Source of the DNA: Ruminococcaceae bacterium UBA1227
Lineage (GTDB): Bacteria; Bacillota; Clostridia; Oscillospirales; Acutalibacteraceae
Length of the DNA: 18,922 nucleotides
Direction of reading: 5' to 3'
NCBI GenBank assembly: GCA_002309175.1
Contig: DBWX01000007.1
Coordinates: 20,137-39,058 of the forward strand
Part shown: piece by piece, positions 7,658 to 15,855 of the stretch
Layout: each line of letters begins with the position of its first letter
Numbering within the stretch: the stretch's first letter is position 1
The notes under the pieces: generated by a model
Database searches by the model: none
What the model was told of the DNA's origin: nothing
What the model saw: only the letters and a program-made list of their open reading frames with translations
Program-made: the position numbers and the translations under genes

Positions 7658-8458
7658 ATGCCAAGCGATGAAACTCGTTATATAAACAAAGTTTTCATGG
7701 CAGGTGCTTTGCCTCTCATGAAAGTCATTGCAACCGATGATCCGCTTATCAACAAAATCTACACTCTGCTGAAGATTGACGCGGTTTATCAGGTTTCCGC
7801 CAAGACGGGCGGCAGGGACAAAGAAGCCGTACACTTCATCGTAAAAGACGGTGTATGGGAAGTTCACCAGGGTGTTTATGATGGCAGAAAGAGAATCTCC
7901 GGCGAGCTCGCTTTCTCATCAATGGAGAAGATGAACGCCTTTATGAAGGGCGATTTCTCGCAGCTTCCTTTCTTCAAAATCAGAAGCCTTCCGAAGTTTG
8001 CGCTCTTTATGATGGTTCTCCTCAAGATGTCCTCAGTCCTTACGGCTACTGAGATTCCCGAGGATGAGAAGACACAGCTTCTCACCATCAAGTGTTTCTT
8101 CTATCTTCTTTCGACCGGTATTTCAGCCCTCAATAAGATGGGCAATCCGAAGGTTGCGGAGTGGGTTAAGAAATCACCCGACCGCTGCTATCAGTTCGAG
8201 GTTCTCGGTTATCCCGACCTCGCCGCTTATCTCCATGTAGGTAACGGCCAGTCAAAGGCGGGCAAGGGTCTTTACCCGAGATCAGACCCGTTCTTCACCA
8301 TGGCATTTGACTGCCCCGAGTCCGCGCTTATGATTCTCATGGGCAAGGGCGACATGTTCAAGATGACTGCAAACCGTCAGCTTATCATGAAGGGCGGCCC
8401 CGAGTTCGGCGTTCAGCTCTCGGAGTACATGTTCTATATCCAGGAACTCGCCATGTAA
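7658..8458 (+). CDS. Tandem SCP2-like (putative lipid-binding) protein B
   Basis: No named family is recognised. The 266-residue product looks like two SCP2-like units. One spans about 40-125 (IDAVYQVSA, AVHFIVKDGVWEVHQG, then LAFSSMEKMNAFMKGD). The second spans about 175-266 (RCYQFEVLG, FFTMAFDCPESALMILMGKG, then NRQLIMKGGPEFGVQLSEYM). The last block matches the end of protein A (3653-4423) in pattern: a strand, an acidic or hydrophilic helix, GK or GT, then a G-rich turn and a final helix. The middle (about 110-160) is rich in Phe, Leu and Met and may be helical cover for a hydrophobic cavity. No signal peptide is evident. A GGGGAGG site lies 8 bases before the ATG, and 17 bases separate it from the transketolase. 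As last gene of the cassette it is followed at once by a hairpin. A carrier role for a lipid substrate or product is inference. Confidence 0.68.
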   Translation: MPSDETRYINKVFMAGALPLMKVIATDDPLINKIYTLLKIDAVYQVSAKTGGRDKEAVHFIVKDGVWEVHQGVYDGRKRISGELAFSSMEKMNAFMKGDFSQLPFFKIRSLPKFALFMMVLLKMSSVLTATEIPEDEKTQLLTIKCFFYLLSTGISALNKMGNPKVAEWVKKSPDRCYQFEVLGYPDLAAYLHVGNGQSKAGKGLYPRSDPFFTMAFDCPESALMILMGKGDMFKMTANRQLIMKGGPEFGVQLSEYMFYIQELAM

Positions 8459-8467
8459 CTAAAACTG

Positions 8468-8498
8468 AAAGTGGGTATGCGCTCGCATACCCACTTTT
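8468..8498 (+). terminator. Probable terminator at the end of the cassette
   Basis: AAAGTGGGTATGC (8468-8480) pairs perfectly with GCATACCCACTTT (8485-8497) across a GCTC loop, a 13-bp stem. The T-run is short (four T), so termination may be partial. The glk ribosome binding site (GAGGTG) begins at the very next bases, leaving no room for a promoter between hairpin and gene. Confidence 0.72.
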
Positions 8499-8509
8499 GA
8501 GGTGAAAAA

Positions 8510-9403
8510 ATGTATAAAATCGGAATTGATCTCGGCGGCACCAATATTGCAGCGGCTGTCGTCGGGTTTGACAATAAAATTGTTATGAAAGACAGCGTGC
8601 CGACTGCTCTGCCGAAGACACCTGACGAGATTGCGGACAGTATTGCCGCGCTCGTCAGGGACGTGGCGGCCAAGGCCTTTGTCCGCATGGATGAGATTTC
8701 CGTCGTAGGCATAGGCACGCCCGGAGCGGTAAACGCGGAGGGCGTCGTCGAAAACGATGCAAACCTGGGCTTTGTGAACACACCTCTTCGCGAGATGCTC
8801 GAGGAGAGGCTGAACCTGCCGTGCCGCGTGGGCAATGACGCCAACTGCGCAGCCCTCGGCGAGCAGATTGCAGGCTGCGGCAAAGGTACGCGCAACTTCA
8901 TCGCCGTGACACTCGGCACGGGAGTGGGCGGAGGCATAATCCTCGGCGGCAAACTTCTGACAGGTGTAAACGGAGCCGCGGGAGAGATAGGACATATGGT
9001 CATTGACCGTGAGGGAATTCCCTGCAAATGCGGCCGTATAGGCTGCTTTGAGCAGTATGCCTCAGCCACGGCGCTTGTCAGTGCCGCGAAAGAGGCGTTT
9101 CCGGATATCACTGGTGCGAAGGACGTTTTCGACCTGGCTCATGCCGATAATCTGCGTGCACTTGAGATTATTGACGACTACACGGAATATCTCGCAGACG
9201 GAATCACGAATCTCATAAATATCTTCCAGCCTGAGATGATATGCATAGGCGGAGGAGTCGCCGCGCAGGGAGAGTTTATTTTAAAACCTCTGCGTGAGAA
9301 GGTCGAAAAGAAGAGGTACACAAAAAATGCCTCTGTCCAGACCGTCATACGCGCGGCAACTTTAGGCAATGACGCCGGACTTATCGGCGCTGCCAATCTT
9401 TAA
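8510..9403 (+). CDS. glk: Glucokinase, ROK family
   Basis: Phosphorylates glucose to glucose-6-phosphate with ATP. The 297-residue length is normal for ROK sugar kinases. Motifs are the phosphate-binding GIDLGGTNIAAAVV (5-18), VGIGTPGAV (66-74), catalytic Asp110 in VGNDANCAALGE, LGTGVGGGII (135-144), EIGHMVID (159-166), and the ROK zinc motif CKCGRIGC (172-179) followed by Glu181, and a second phosphate-site strand near ICIGGGVAAQGE. The zinc motif has a helical body after it and no DNA-binding domain before the kinase, so this is an enzyme and not a NagC/XylR-type repressor. Exact sugar specificity (glucose versus another hexose or N-acetylmannosamine) cannot be fixed by eye, but location near hprK and pfkA favours glucose. 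It starts a block with murB ten bases downstream. Confidence 0.88.
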   Translation: MYKIGIDLGGTNIAAAVVGFDNKIVMKDSVPTALPKTPDEIADSIAALVRDVAAKAFVRMDEISVVGIGTPGAVNAEGVVENDANLGFVNTPLREMLEERLNLPCRVGNDANCAALGEQIAGCGKGTRNFIAVTLGTGVGGGIILGGKLLTGVNGAAGEIGHMVIDREGIPCKCGRIGCFEQYASATALVSAAKEAFPDITGAKDVFDLAHADNLRALEIIDDYTEYLADGITNLINIFQPEMICIGGGVAAQGEFILKPLREKVEKKRYTKNASVQTVIRAATLGNDAGLIGAANL

Positions 9404-9412
9404 GGTGAAACT

Positions 9413-10312
9413 ATGTACGAGAAAGTTATAAATGCCTGCCGCGAATGCGGCTGCAAATATACCGAAAATGCCGATATGTCGAAGTTTACGACCTTCCGTA
9501 TAGGAGGTCCCGCACGGCTTCTCGTCGAGCCGGACTCAACAGATTCCCTGTCGGCCATACTGAAGGCCTGCAAGGCCGAAGGCGTAAAGCCGATAGTGCT
9601 CGGTAACGGCTCGAACGTGCTCGTGCGCGACGAGGGCATTGACGGCATAGTCATAGTCATGGGAAGCGAGTTTTCCAAGATAGAATATGCCGGAAACGAT
9701 CTGGTAAAGGTGCAGGCGGGAGCAAAGCTCGTTGACCTCTGCAGATTTGCTCTCGAGTATTCTCTCGGAGGTCTTGAATTTGCCTTCGGAATACCCGGCA
9801 CAGTGGGCGGAGCCGCGTTTATGAACGCGGGAGCCTACGGCGGAGAGATGAAGGATGTCATTTGGGTTGTAAACCATATGAGCCTCGACGGCGAGAAAGG
9901 CTCCTTCCAGGGCTCACAGCTCGGTTTCTCATACCGCCATTCGGCCTATGTGGATTCGGACCTCATCATCACATCCGTAATCTTCCACCTTGAGCAGGAC
10001 AGCGCAGAGGGCATAAAGAACAATATGGATGACGTGCAGCGCCGCCGCAAGGCGAAGCAGCCGCTCGAGTACCCTTCAGCCGGCAGCACATTCAAACGTC
10101 CGGAGGGCTATTTTGCTGCCGCCCTTATAGATGAGTGCGGCCTTAAAGGCTACAGCATAGGCGGCGCTCAGGTATCGGAAAAACACGCCGGTTTCGTAAT
10201 CAACACCGGCGGCGCCACATCGGCAGATGTACTGGCTCTCATGGACCATATCAAAAAGACGGTGAAAGAGCAGAAGGGTGTGGAGCTTGAACCTGAAGTA
10301 AGGATTATCTGA
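9413..10312 (+). CDS. murB: UDP-N-acetylenolpyruvoylglucosamine reductase
   Basis: NADPH-dependent flavoenzyme that reduces UDP-GlcNAc-enolpyruvate to UDP-MurNAc in peptidoglycan precursor synthesis; cytosolic. The 299-residue length fits the type II MurB of Gram-positives. FAD-binding motifs are TTFRIGGPARLLVEP, VLGNGSNVLVRDEGIDG, and FGIPGTVGGAAFMNAGAYGG. Substrate and catalytic elements are YRHSAY, YPSAGSTFKRP with the proton-donor Ser, a Gly-rich QVSEKHAGFVIN segment, and the C-terminal ELEPEVRI, whose Glu assists protonation. AAGGTG precedes the ATG. It is eight bases after glk and 17 before whiA, so one transcript is likely. RapZ, often encoded next to murB in Clostridia, is absent. Confidence 0.96.
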   Translation: MYEKVINACRECGCKYTENADMSKFTTFRIGGPARLLVEPDSTDSLSAILKACKAEGVKPIVLGNGSNVLVRDEGIDGIVIVMGSEFSKIEYAGNDLVKVQAGAKLVDLCRFALEYSLGGLEFAFGIPGTVGGAAFMNAGAYGGEMKDVIWVVNHMSLDGEKGSFQGSQLGFSYRHSAYVDSDLIITSVIFHLEQDSAEGIKNNMDDVQRRRKAKQPLEYPSAGSTFKRPEGYFAAALIDECGLKGYSIGGAQVSEKHAGFVINTGGATSADVLALMDHIKKTVKEQKGVELEPEVRII

Positions 10313-10329
10313 CACGGGAGGTGAATACA

Positions 10330-11295
10330 GTGTCGTTTGCGTCCGACGTAAAGGATGAACTCATAGAGAAAAGTGAACTCGCCCGCGCGATGGGCGGCAT
10401 GAAACCGTGCTGTATTCACGCCGAGATGTACGGTATATTCCTTTTCTGCCGCGATTTTACATCGCGCGAGATATGCATAAAGACCGAGCATGAACAGGTC
10501 GCAAAACTTTTTGCGGCCTATGCCGGCAATATAACCGGAGCCTCTTACAAGCCTGTTGTGACAAGCTCGGGCAAGTACAGGGTCGACATCAAAAAGCCTG
10601 AGGAACGCGCCGCGGTGCTCGAGTATTTCGGCCATACCGGCGCAGAGGTTAACCGCAGGATGTACCGGAGCAATATTGAAGACGAGTGCTGTATGGCCGC
10701 GCTTCTTCGCGGCGCTTTTCTTTCATGCGGCACGATTACGGATCCGCAGAAGGACTACCATCTGGAATTTGTCATGGCACACAAGGTGCTCTGCGACGAT
10801 CTTTTAAAGCTCATAACCGAAATCCATCTCCCTGATGAGGACGGTACAATCGACCTGAGCAGGAGAGAGTTTGAGCCGAAATATATTCTCAGAAAAGGTG
10901 TTCACGTCGTCTATTTCAAGGACAGCGAGAGCATAGAGAACATACTGACCTTCATGGGCGCTCCCGACGCGGCGCTCGAGGTCATGGGAACGCGTATGTA
11001 CAAGGACATGCGCAACCGCGTCAACCGCAAGATGAACTTTGAAAACGCGAACTCGGGAAGGGCCTTCGATGCCGCGTACAGGCAGATTGAGGCCATCCGA
11101 TTCATTGAGGAGGAGAAGGGCCTCGGCTTCCTGCCGGACGAACTGCGTGAACTCGCCCTTCTTCGCCTGGAGAATGAGGACTTCACTCTCGGTGATCTTG
11201 CGGACAATGTAAAAGAATCCATTTCGAAGTCGGGTGTGAACCACAGGCTTCAGAAGATACTTGAAACAGCGGAAGGACTCGGGTGGAAGGGATGA
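10330..11295 (+). CDS. whiA: WhiA family regulator (LAGLIDADG-like plus helix-turn-helix)
   Basis: WhiA proteins join an inactive LAGLIDADG-endonuclease-like N-terminal domain to a C-terminal helix-turn-helix. They regulate sporulation and division in actinomycetes and affect division and chromosome segregation in Firmicutes. This 321-residue protein starts SFASDVKDEL and has CCMAALLRGAFLSCGTITDP with YHLEF (the LAGLIDADG-like core). Its C-terminal HTH lies around LGDLADNVKESISKSGVNHR. The GTG at 10330 is chosen because S-F-A/S-S is the conserved start and GGGAGGTG (10316-10323) sits about seven bases upstream. The in-frame GTG at 10321 overlaps that site. Its stop overlaps the dnaE start by four bases. 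Confidence 0.93.
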   Translation: MSFASDVKDELIEKSELARAMGGMKPCCIHAEMYGIFLFCRDFTSREICIKTEHEQVAKLFAAYAGNITGASYKPVVTSSGKYRVDIKKPEERAAVLEYFGHTGAEVNRRMYRSNIEDECCMAALLRGAFLSCGTITDPQKDYHLEFVMAHKVLCDDLLKLITEIHLPDEDGTIDLSRREFEPKYILRKGVHVVYFKDSESIENILTFMGAPDAALEVMGTRMYKDMRNRVNRKMNFENANSGRAFDAAYRQIEAIRFIEEEKGLGFLPDELRELALLRLENEDFTLGDLADNVKESISKSGVNHRLQKILETAEGLGWKG

Positions 11296-14200
11296 GTTTC
11301 ACTCATTTGCACTTACATACCGAATACAGTCTTCTGGACGGAGCATGCAGAATAACAGAGCTTGTTCAGAGAATAAGCGACCTCGGACAGACTTCCGTGG
11401 CCATTACGGACCACGGCAGTATGTACGGGGCTGTTGACTTTTACAAAGCATGTAAGGCGAAGGGTATCAGGCCGATTATAGGCTGCGAGTGCTATATCGC
11501 CGACGATATGCACGACAAGTCAACTCCCGCGGCAAAGGTCCGTCATCACCTCGTTTTGCTCTGCGAGAACAACGAGGGCTATGAAAACCTCATCAGGATG
11601 GTCTCAGACTCCTTTACGGAAGGTTTTTATTCGAAACCGAGAATTGACAAGGAACTCCTGAAAAAGCACTCAAAGGGCCTCATAGCGCTCTCTGCGTGTC
11701 TCCAGGGTGAAATACCGTCAAAACTCAGGTTCGGGCAGTATGAGGAGGCCAAGGCCCTCGCTCTCGAGTATAAGGAGATTATGGGTGAGGGGAATTTCTT
11801 CATCGAAATTCAGAACCATCATCTTCCCGATCAGGAGAGAATACTTCCGGACCTTATCAGGCTGGCGCACGAGACCGGCATTCCGCTCGTTGCCACAAAT
11901 GACTGTCACTACATCCGCAAAGAGGATGCGATAATTCAGAAAATACTGGTGTGTATAGGCACCAACCATACAATAGAGGAGGATACCGGCCTGGATTTCC
12001 GTACGGACGAGTTCTACGTGAAGTCGGAGGAGGAGATGAGAGCTCTCTTCCCGGAAGCGCCGGAGGCAATCGACAATACCGGACTTATTGCGGAGCGCTG
12101 CAATGTTGAATTCGAGTTCGGCGTAATCAAGCTTCCTCATTTTGAAGTGCCCGACGGCAGGGACCACGCCGAGTATCTGCGTGCGCTCGCCACGGCGGGC
12201 TTTAAAAAGCGCTATAAGGGCTTCCCGGAGGAGACGCTTGCGGAGTACCGAAAGCGTTTTGACTATGAGCTCGGTGTGGTCGACAGCATGGGCTACACCG
12301 ACTACTACCTCATAGTCTACGATTTCGTCCGCTTCGCGAAGTCCAAGGGCATACCCGTAGGCCCGGGCCGCGGCTCCGGCGCGGGCAGTATTGTCGCGTA
12401 CTGCGTGGGTATCACCGACATCGACCCGATGAAATACAACCTTCTCTTTGAGCGTTTCTTAAACCCCGAGCGAGTCTCGATGCCGGACTTCGACATCGAC
12501 TTCTGCTACGAGCGCAGGGGAGAGGTAATAGACTATGTCGTTGAAAAATACGGAGCGGACCACGTGGCTCAGATAGTCACCTTCGGAACACTCGCCGCGC
12601 GTGCAGCGGTGAAGGACGTGGGCCGCGTGCTCGACATACCTTATGCCAAGGTGGACAGGATTACAAAACTCATACCCTGGCGCCTGGGCCATGACCTTCA
12701 GAGGGCCATTGACCTGACTCCCGAGATAAAAGAGATGACGAAGACCGACCCCGAAATCAGGCAGCTCATAGACTATTCGCTGCGGATTGAGGGTATGCCG
12801 AGGCACACCTCGACACATGCCGCGGGTGTGGTCATCACCCGTGACCCTGTTTATACCTATGTGCCGATGGCGAAGAAAGACGACTCCGTCATAACGCAGT
12901 ATCCCATGACTACGCTCGAGGAGCTCGGCCTCTTAAAGATGGACTTCCTCGGCCTTCGCACGCTGACCGTCATAGACAACTGCGAAAAGTTCATAAGAAA
13001 GACAATTCCGGAGTTTTCCGTGAGGGATATCGACCAGAGCGATGAGGAGACCTTCAGGATGTTCGGCAGGGGAGACACCGAGGGTGTCTTCCAGTTTGAG
13101 TCCGGCGGATTGAAAAACGTGCTGATGCAGTTCAAACCGACTTCGGTCGAGGACCTGATAGCCCTGACATCCCTCTACAGACCGGGCCCCATGGACTCAA
13201 TTCCCACTTATATTCACAACAGGCATCACCCGGAGGATATCCGTTACAAGACTCCTCAGCTTGAGGGAATACTCGGCGTGACGTACGGCTGTATTGTCTA
13301 CCAGGAACAGGTAATGCAGATCTGCCGCGAACTTGCGGGTTATTCCCTCGGTCACGCGGACATCATGCGCCGTGCGGTTTCGAAGAAAAAGCACGATGTA
13401 ATGCAGAAGGAACGCGAGAACTTCGTGTCCGGCTGCGTCGGAAACGGCATAGACAGGGAAATTGCCGGATCAATCTTCGATGACATGGTAAGTTTTGCGT
13501 CCTATGCATTCAACAAATCCCATGCGGCGGCGTACGCAAACCTCGCTTATCAGACGGCCTATCTCAAATGCCATTTCCCGGCGGAGTTCATGGCCTCCCA
13601 GATAACGAGCGTGCTCTCCTGGACGGACAAGGTGGTTGAGTATATTGCCGAGTGCAGCAGTATCGGTATTGAAGTCCTGCCGCCGCACGTAAACAGGAGT
13701 TTTGCGGACTTCACCATAGAGGACGGCAGGATAGTCTTCGGCCTTCTCGGAGTAAAGGGCCTGGGCCGCGGACTCATAGATGAGATTGTGCGCGAGCGCG
13801 AGCTCGGCGGACCTTTCACCTCGCTATATGAGTTCTTAAAGCGTGTCCACGGCCGTACCTTCAACCGCAAGGCGGCTGAAGCGCTCATAAAGTGCGGTGC
13901 CCTTGACGGCCTCGGTCTCAACCGCCGCCAGATGCTGACGCTCCTGCCCGACATACTCGGTGAGCTCGACAGTGACAGGCGCCGCAATGTCGAGGGACAG
14001 ATGGGATTTTTCGACCTCGGAAGCGAGGCGTCGGCAAAGACGGCAGGGCCTGTCGCGCCCGACCTTCCGGAGTTTTCAAAGACCGACATACTTCTTTACG
14101 AGAAGGAGACCACGGGTCTTTATATATCCGGACACCCCATGCAGGAATATGCTGAGGATTCAAAACGTCTGGGTTCCGCCAGAATCTGTGAACTCCTCGC

Positions 14201-14720
14201 AGCTACTGAGGACGGAACCTCGCGATATAAAGACAACGATCCGGTCGTCCTTTTGTGCATGATCTCCGGAATTCATGTGAAGCTTACAAAGGCCTCCGCC
14301 ACCATGGCTACGGCCACCGCCGAGGACGTAACCGGCGGCATCGAGCTCACAATCTTTCCGAAGACCTACGCGCAGACAGGCAGTCTGCTGCGCGAGAACG
14401 GGGTCTTCGTCGTCGATGCCCGCCTCTCCGTCTCGGCGGATGAAAAACCTTCACTGAAGGTCACGCGCATAACCCCTTATTCGAAGAATCAGGGCAGGAA
14501 GAAGAAAAAAGGACTCTTCCTCAGATTCGCGGACAGCGGGGATGAGAGAAGGGCGCAGGCTGAGGAAATGCTGATGTTCGACGGCGCAGGCGACACACCC
14601 GTATATTTTTATTTCCTTGACACAAAAGAATATGAGCGGCACGGCACATCCGCTGCCGGCGAGAGCCTGACAGCGGACCTTAAGGCCCTTCTGGGCGATG
14701 AAAACGTCGTACTTCAATAA
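11292..14720 (+). CDS. dnaE: DNA polymerase III alpha subunit, DnaE
   Basis: Family C replicative polymerase of 1142 residues, normal for DnaE. Domains in order are a PHP domain starting THLHLHTEYSLLDG (4-17, metal-type HxH), then the polymerase palm with GPGRGSGAGSIVAYC and PDFDIDF (398-404, two catalytic Asp). The third Asp is 551 in KMDFLGLRTL. The fingers include FQFESGGLKN and FNKSHAAAYA. A helix-hairpin-helix region and a beta-binding segment follow, and an OB fold spans about 983-1070. In Gram-positives with PolC this enzyme extends RNA primers on the lagging strand; whether PolC is present cannot be seen here. The ATG at 11292 fits the conserved start. A GTG at 11283 would add three residues within the whiA end. 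The gene ends with a strong terminator. Confidence 0.97.
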   Translation: MSFTHLHLHTEYSLLDGACRITELVQRISDLGQTSVAITDHGSMYGAVDFYKACKAKGIRPIIGCECYIADDMHDKSTPAAKVRHHLVLLCENNEGYENLIRMVSDSFTEGFYSKPRIDKELLKKHSKGLIALSACLQGEIPSKLRFGQYEEAKALALEYKEIMGEGNFFIEIQNHHLPDQERILPDLIRLAHETGIPLVATNDCHYIRKEDAIIQKILVCIGTNHTIEEDTGLDFRTDEFYVKSEEEMRALFPEAPEAIDNTGLIAERCNVEFEFGVIKLPHFEVPDGRDHAEYLRALATAGFKKRYKGFPEETLAEYRKRFDYELGVVDSMGYTDYYLIVYDFVRFAKSKGIPVGPGRGSGAGSIVAYCVGITDIDPMKYNLLFERFLNPERVSMPDFDIDFCYERRGEVIDYVVEKYGADHVAQIVTFGTLAARAAVKDVGRVLDIPYAKVDRITKLIPWRLGHDLQRAIDLTPEIKEMTKTDPEIRQLIDYSLRIEGMPRHTSTHAAGVVITRDPVYTYVPMAKKDDSVITQYPMTTLEELGLLKMDFLGLRTLTVIDNCEKFIRKTIPEFSVRDIDQSDEETFRMFGRGDTEGVFQFESGGLKNVLMQFKPTSVEDLIALTSLYRPGPMDSIPTYIHNRHHPEDIRYKTPQLEGILGVTYGCIVYQEQVMQICRELAGYSLGHADIMRRAVSKKKHDVMQKERENFVSGCVGNGIDREIAGSIFDDMVSFASYAFNKSHAAAYANLAYQTAYLKCHFPAEFMASQITSVLSWTDKVVEYIAECSSIGIEVLPPHVNRSFADFTIEDGRIVFGLLGVKGLGRGLIDEIVRERELGGPFTSLYEFLKRVHGRTFNRKAAEALIKCGALDGLGLNRRQMLTLLPDILGELDSDRRRNVEGQMGFFDLGSEASAKTAGPVAPDLPEFSKTDILLYEKETTGLYISGHPMQEYAEDSKRLGSARICELLAATEDGTSRYKDNDPVVLLCMISGIHVKLTKASATMATATAEDVTGGIELTIFPKTYAQTGSLLRENGVFVVDARLSVSADEKPSLKVTRITPYSKNQGRKKKKGLFLRFADSGDERRAQAEEMLMFDGAGDTPVYFYFLDTKEYERHGTSAAGESLTADLKALLGDENVVLQ

Positions 14721-14772
14721 GAAATCCATGAAAAAAGTTGCACAAAAACTTTTGACATGGGTTTCTTTTTTT
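14721..14772 (+). terminator. Long Rho-independent terminator after dnaE
   Basis: GAAATCCATG (14721-14730) pairs with CATGGGTTTC (14756-14765), with one G-T wobble. After a small 2x2 interior loop, AAAAGTT (14733-14739) pairs with AACTTTT (14747-14753) across a GCACAAA loop. Seven T follow directly (14766-14772). The hairpin begins at the base after the dnaE stop codon. Confidence 0.9.
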
Positions 14773-14797
14773 CTAAACCCATAAATAGTGTAATTAA

Positions 14798-14826
14798 TTG
14801 ACATATATACAGAATAATGCGATACT
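14798..14826 (+). promoter_or_regulatory. Promoter of pfkA, extended -10 type
   Basis: TTGACA (14798-14803, perfect) and GATACT (14821-14826, 4/6) are spaced 17 bases apart, with TGC just before the -10 (extended -10). Transcription would begin near 14833, leaving a leader of about 40 nt that contains GGAGG at 14858-14862. No operator or riboswitch is evident in this leader. Confidence 0.82.
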
Positions 14827-14871
14827 GTTATTTGGTGAAAATTGGCTTCAGATAATTGGAGGTTTAGATAT

Positions 14872-15834
14872 ATGAAAACCATTGGAGTACTCACAAGCGG
14901 CGGCGATGCCCCAGGCATGAATGCCGCCATACGTGCCGTTGTACGTACGGCAATCGAGAACAATATGCATGTTCTCGGAATTAAAAACGGTTACGAAGGC
15001 CTTATGAAAGGCGACGTCGTGGAGATGAATCTCCGCTCGGTATCAAACATCATAAACCGAGGCGGCACAATTCTTCACTCCGCACGCAGCGAAGGTTTCA
15101 AGACCGAGGCCGGTCAGGAAAAGGCCGCCGAGATGTGCAAGGCACTCGGCATTGAAGGCCTCGTTATCATCGGCGGCGACGGTTCCTTCCGCGGCGCCCA
15201 GGATCTCTCAAAGAGGGGAATAGTATGTGTGGGCATACCCGGCACAATCGACAACGATATCGCCTGCACTGACAATACAATAGGCTATGACACTGCGACC
15301 AACACTGTAATGGAGATGGTCGACAAGGTCCGTGACACGACTGAGTCTCACTCCCGCTGCTCTGTCATAGAGGTAATGGGAAGGGACGCAGGCTACATCG
15401 CCCTCTATTCCGGTATTGCGGTAGGCGCGACAATCATCCTTGTTCCCGAAATCCCTTATGATATGGAAAAAGATGTAATAGATGTTATGAAGCGCACGGT
15501 TGCCACGGGCAAACGCCACTTCGTTATCATCCTTGCCGAGGGCTGCGGCGACGCTCCCGAGATGGCCAAGGAAATCCAGGAGAAGACCGGCATCGAGACC
15601 AGGGCCACAATTTTAGGCCATGTTCAGCGCGGCGGTTCTCCGACGGTAAGAGACAGGGTTCTCGCATCCCGCATGGGCAATTACGCTGCCCGCGTGCTCC
15701 GCTATGACGACAGAAGCTGTATTGTCGCCGAACATGCCGGTACAATCGTCGATTATCCCATCGACAAGGCTCTTTCAATGACCAAACAGCTTGATATAGA
15801 TGTTTACAGAACAGCACACGAAATATCCATCTGA
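14872..15834 (+). CDS. pfkA: ATP-dependent 6-phosphofructokinase
   Basis: Commits fructose-6-phosphate to glycolysis as fructose-1,6-bisphosphate. The 320-residue length matches the classic bacterial PfkA tetramer. Motifs are GVLTSGGDAPGMNAAIRA (5-22), IIGGDGSFRGAQ, where Gly after Asp indicates ATP rather than pyrophosphate, PGTIDNDI with the catalytic Asp and Gly (not Lys) in the second ATP/PPi-distinguishing position, EVMGRDAGYIAL, and GHVQRGGSPTVRDR binding the sugar phosphate. The ATG at 14872 is chosen because GGAGG lies nine bases upstream. A TTG at 14842 is in frame but overlaps that site. It is 21 bases upstream of the phosphate transporter-like gene; pyruvate kinase, a frequent partner, is not here. 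Confidence 0.97.
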   Translation: MKTIGVLTSGGDAPGMNAAIRAVVRTAIENNMHVLGIKNGYEGLMKGDVVEMNLRSVSNIINRGGTILHSARSEGFKTEAGQEKAAEMCKALGIEGLVIIGGDGSFRGAQDLSKRGIVCVGIPGTIDNDIACTDNTIGYDTATNTVMEMVDKVRDTTESHSRCSVIEVMGRDAGYIALYSGIAVGATIILVPEIPYDMEKDVIDVMKRTVATGKRHFVIILAEGCGDAPEMAKEIQEKTGIETRATILGHVQRGGSPTVRDRVLASRMGNYAARVLRYDDRSCIVAEHAGTIVDYPIDKALSMTKQLDIDVYRTAHEISI

Positions 15835-15855
15835 TTTCAGAATAGGAGATATTGA

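Noticed and set aside
8434..9111. Minus-strand open frame of 225 residues opposite glk
   Set aside because: Low-complexity Ser/Pro/Ala-rich translation typical of the reverse frame of a GC-biased gene; glk is unambiguous on the + strand.
14842..14871. TTG start for pfkA
   Set aside because: It would place the GGAGG ribosome binding site inside the gene; ATG 14872 gives the conserved PfkA N-terminus.
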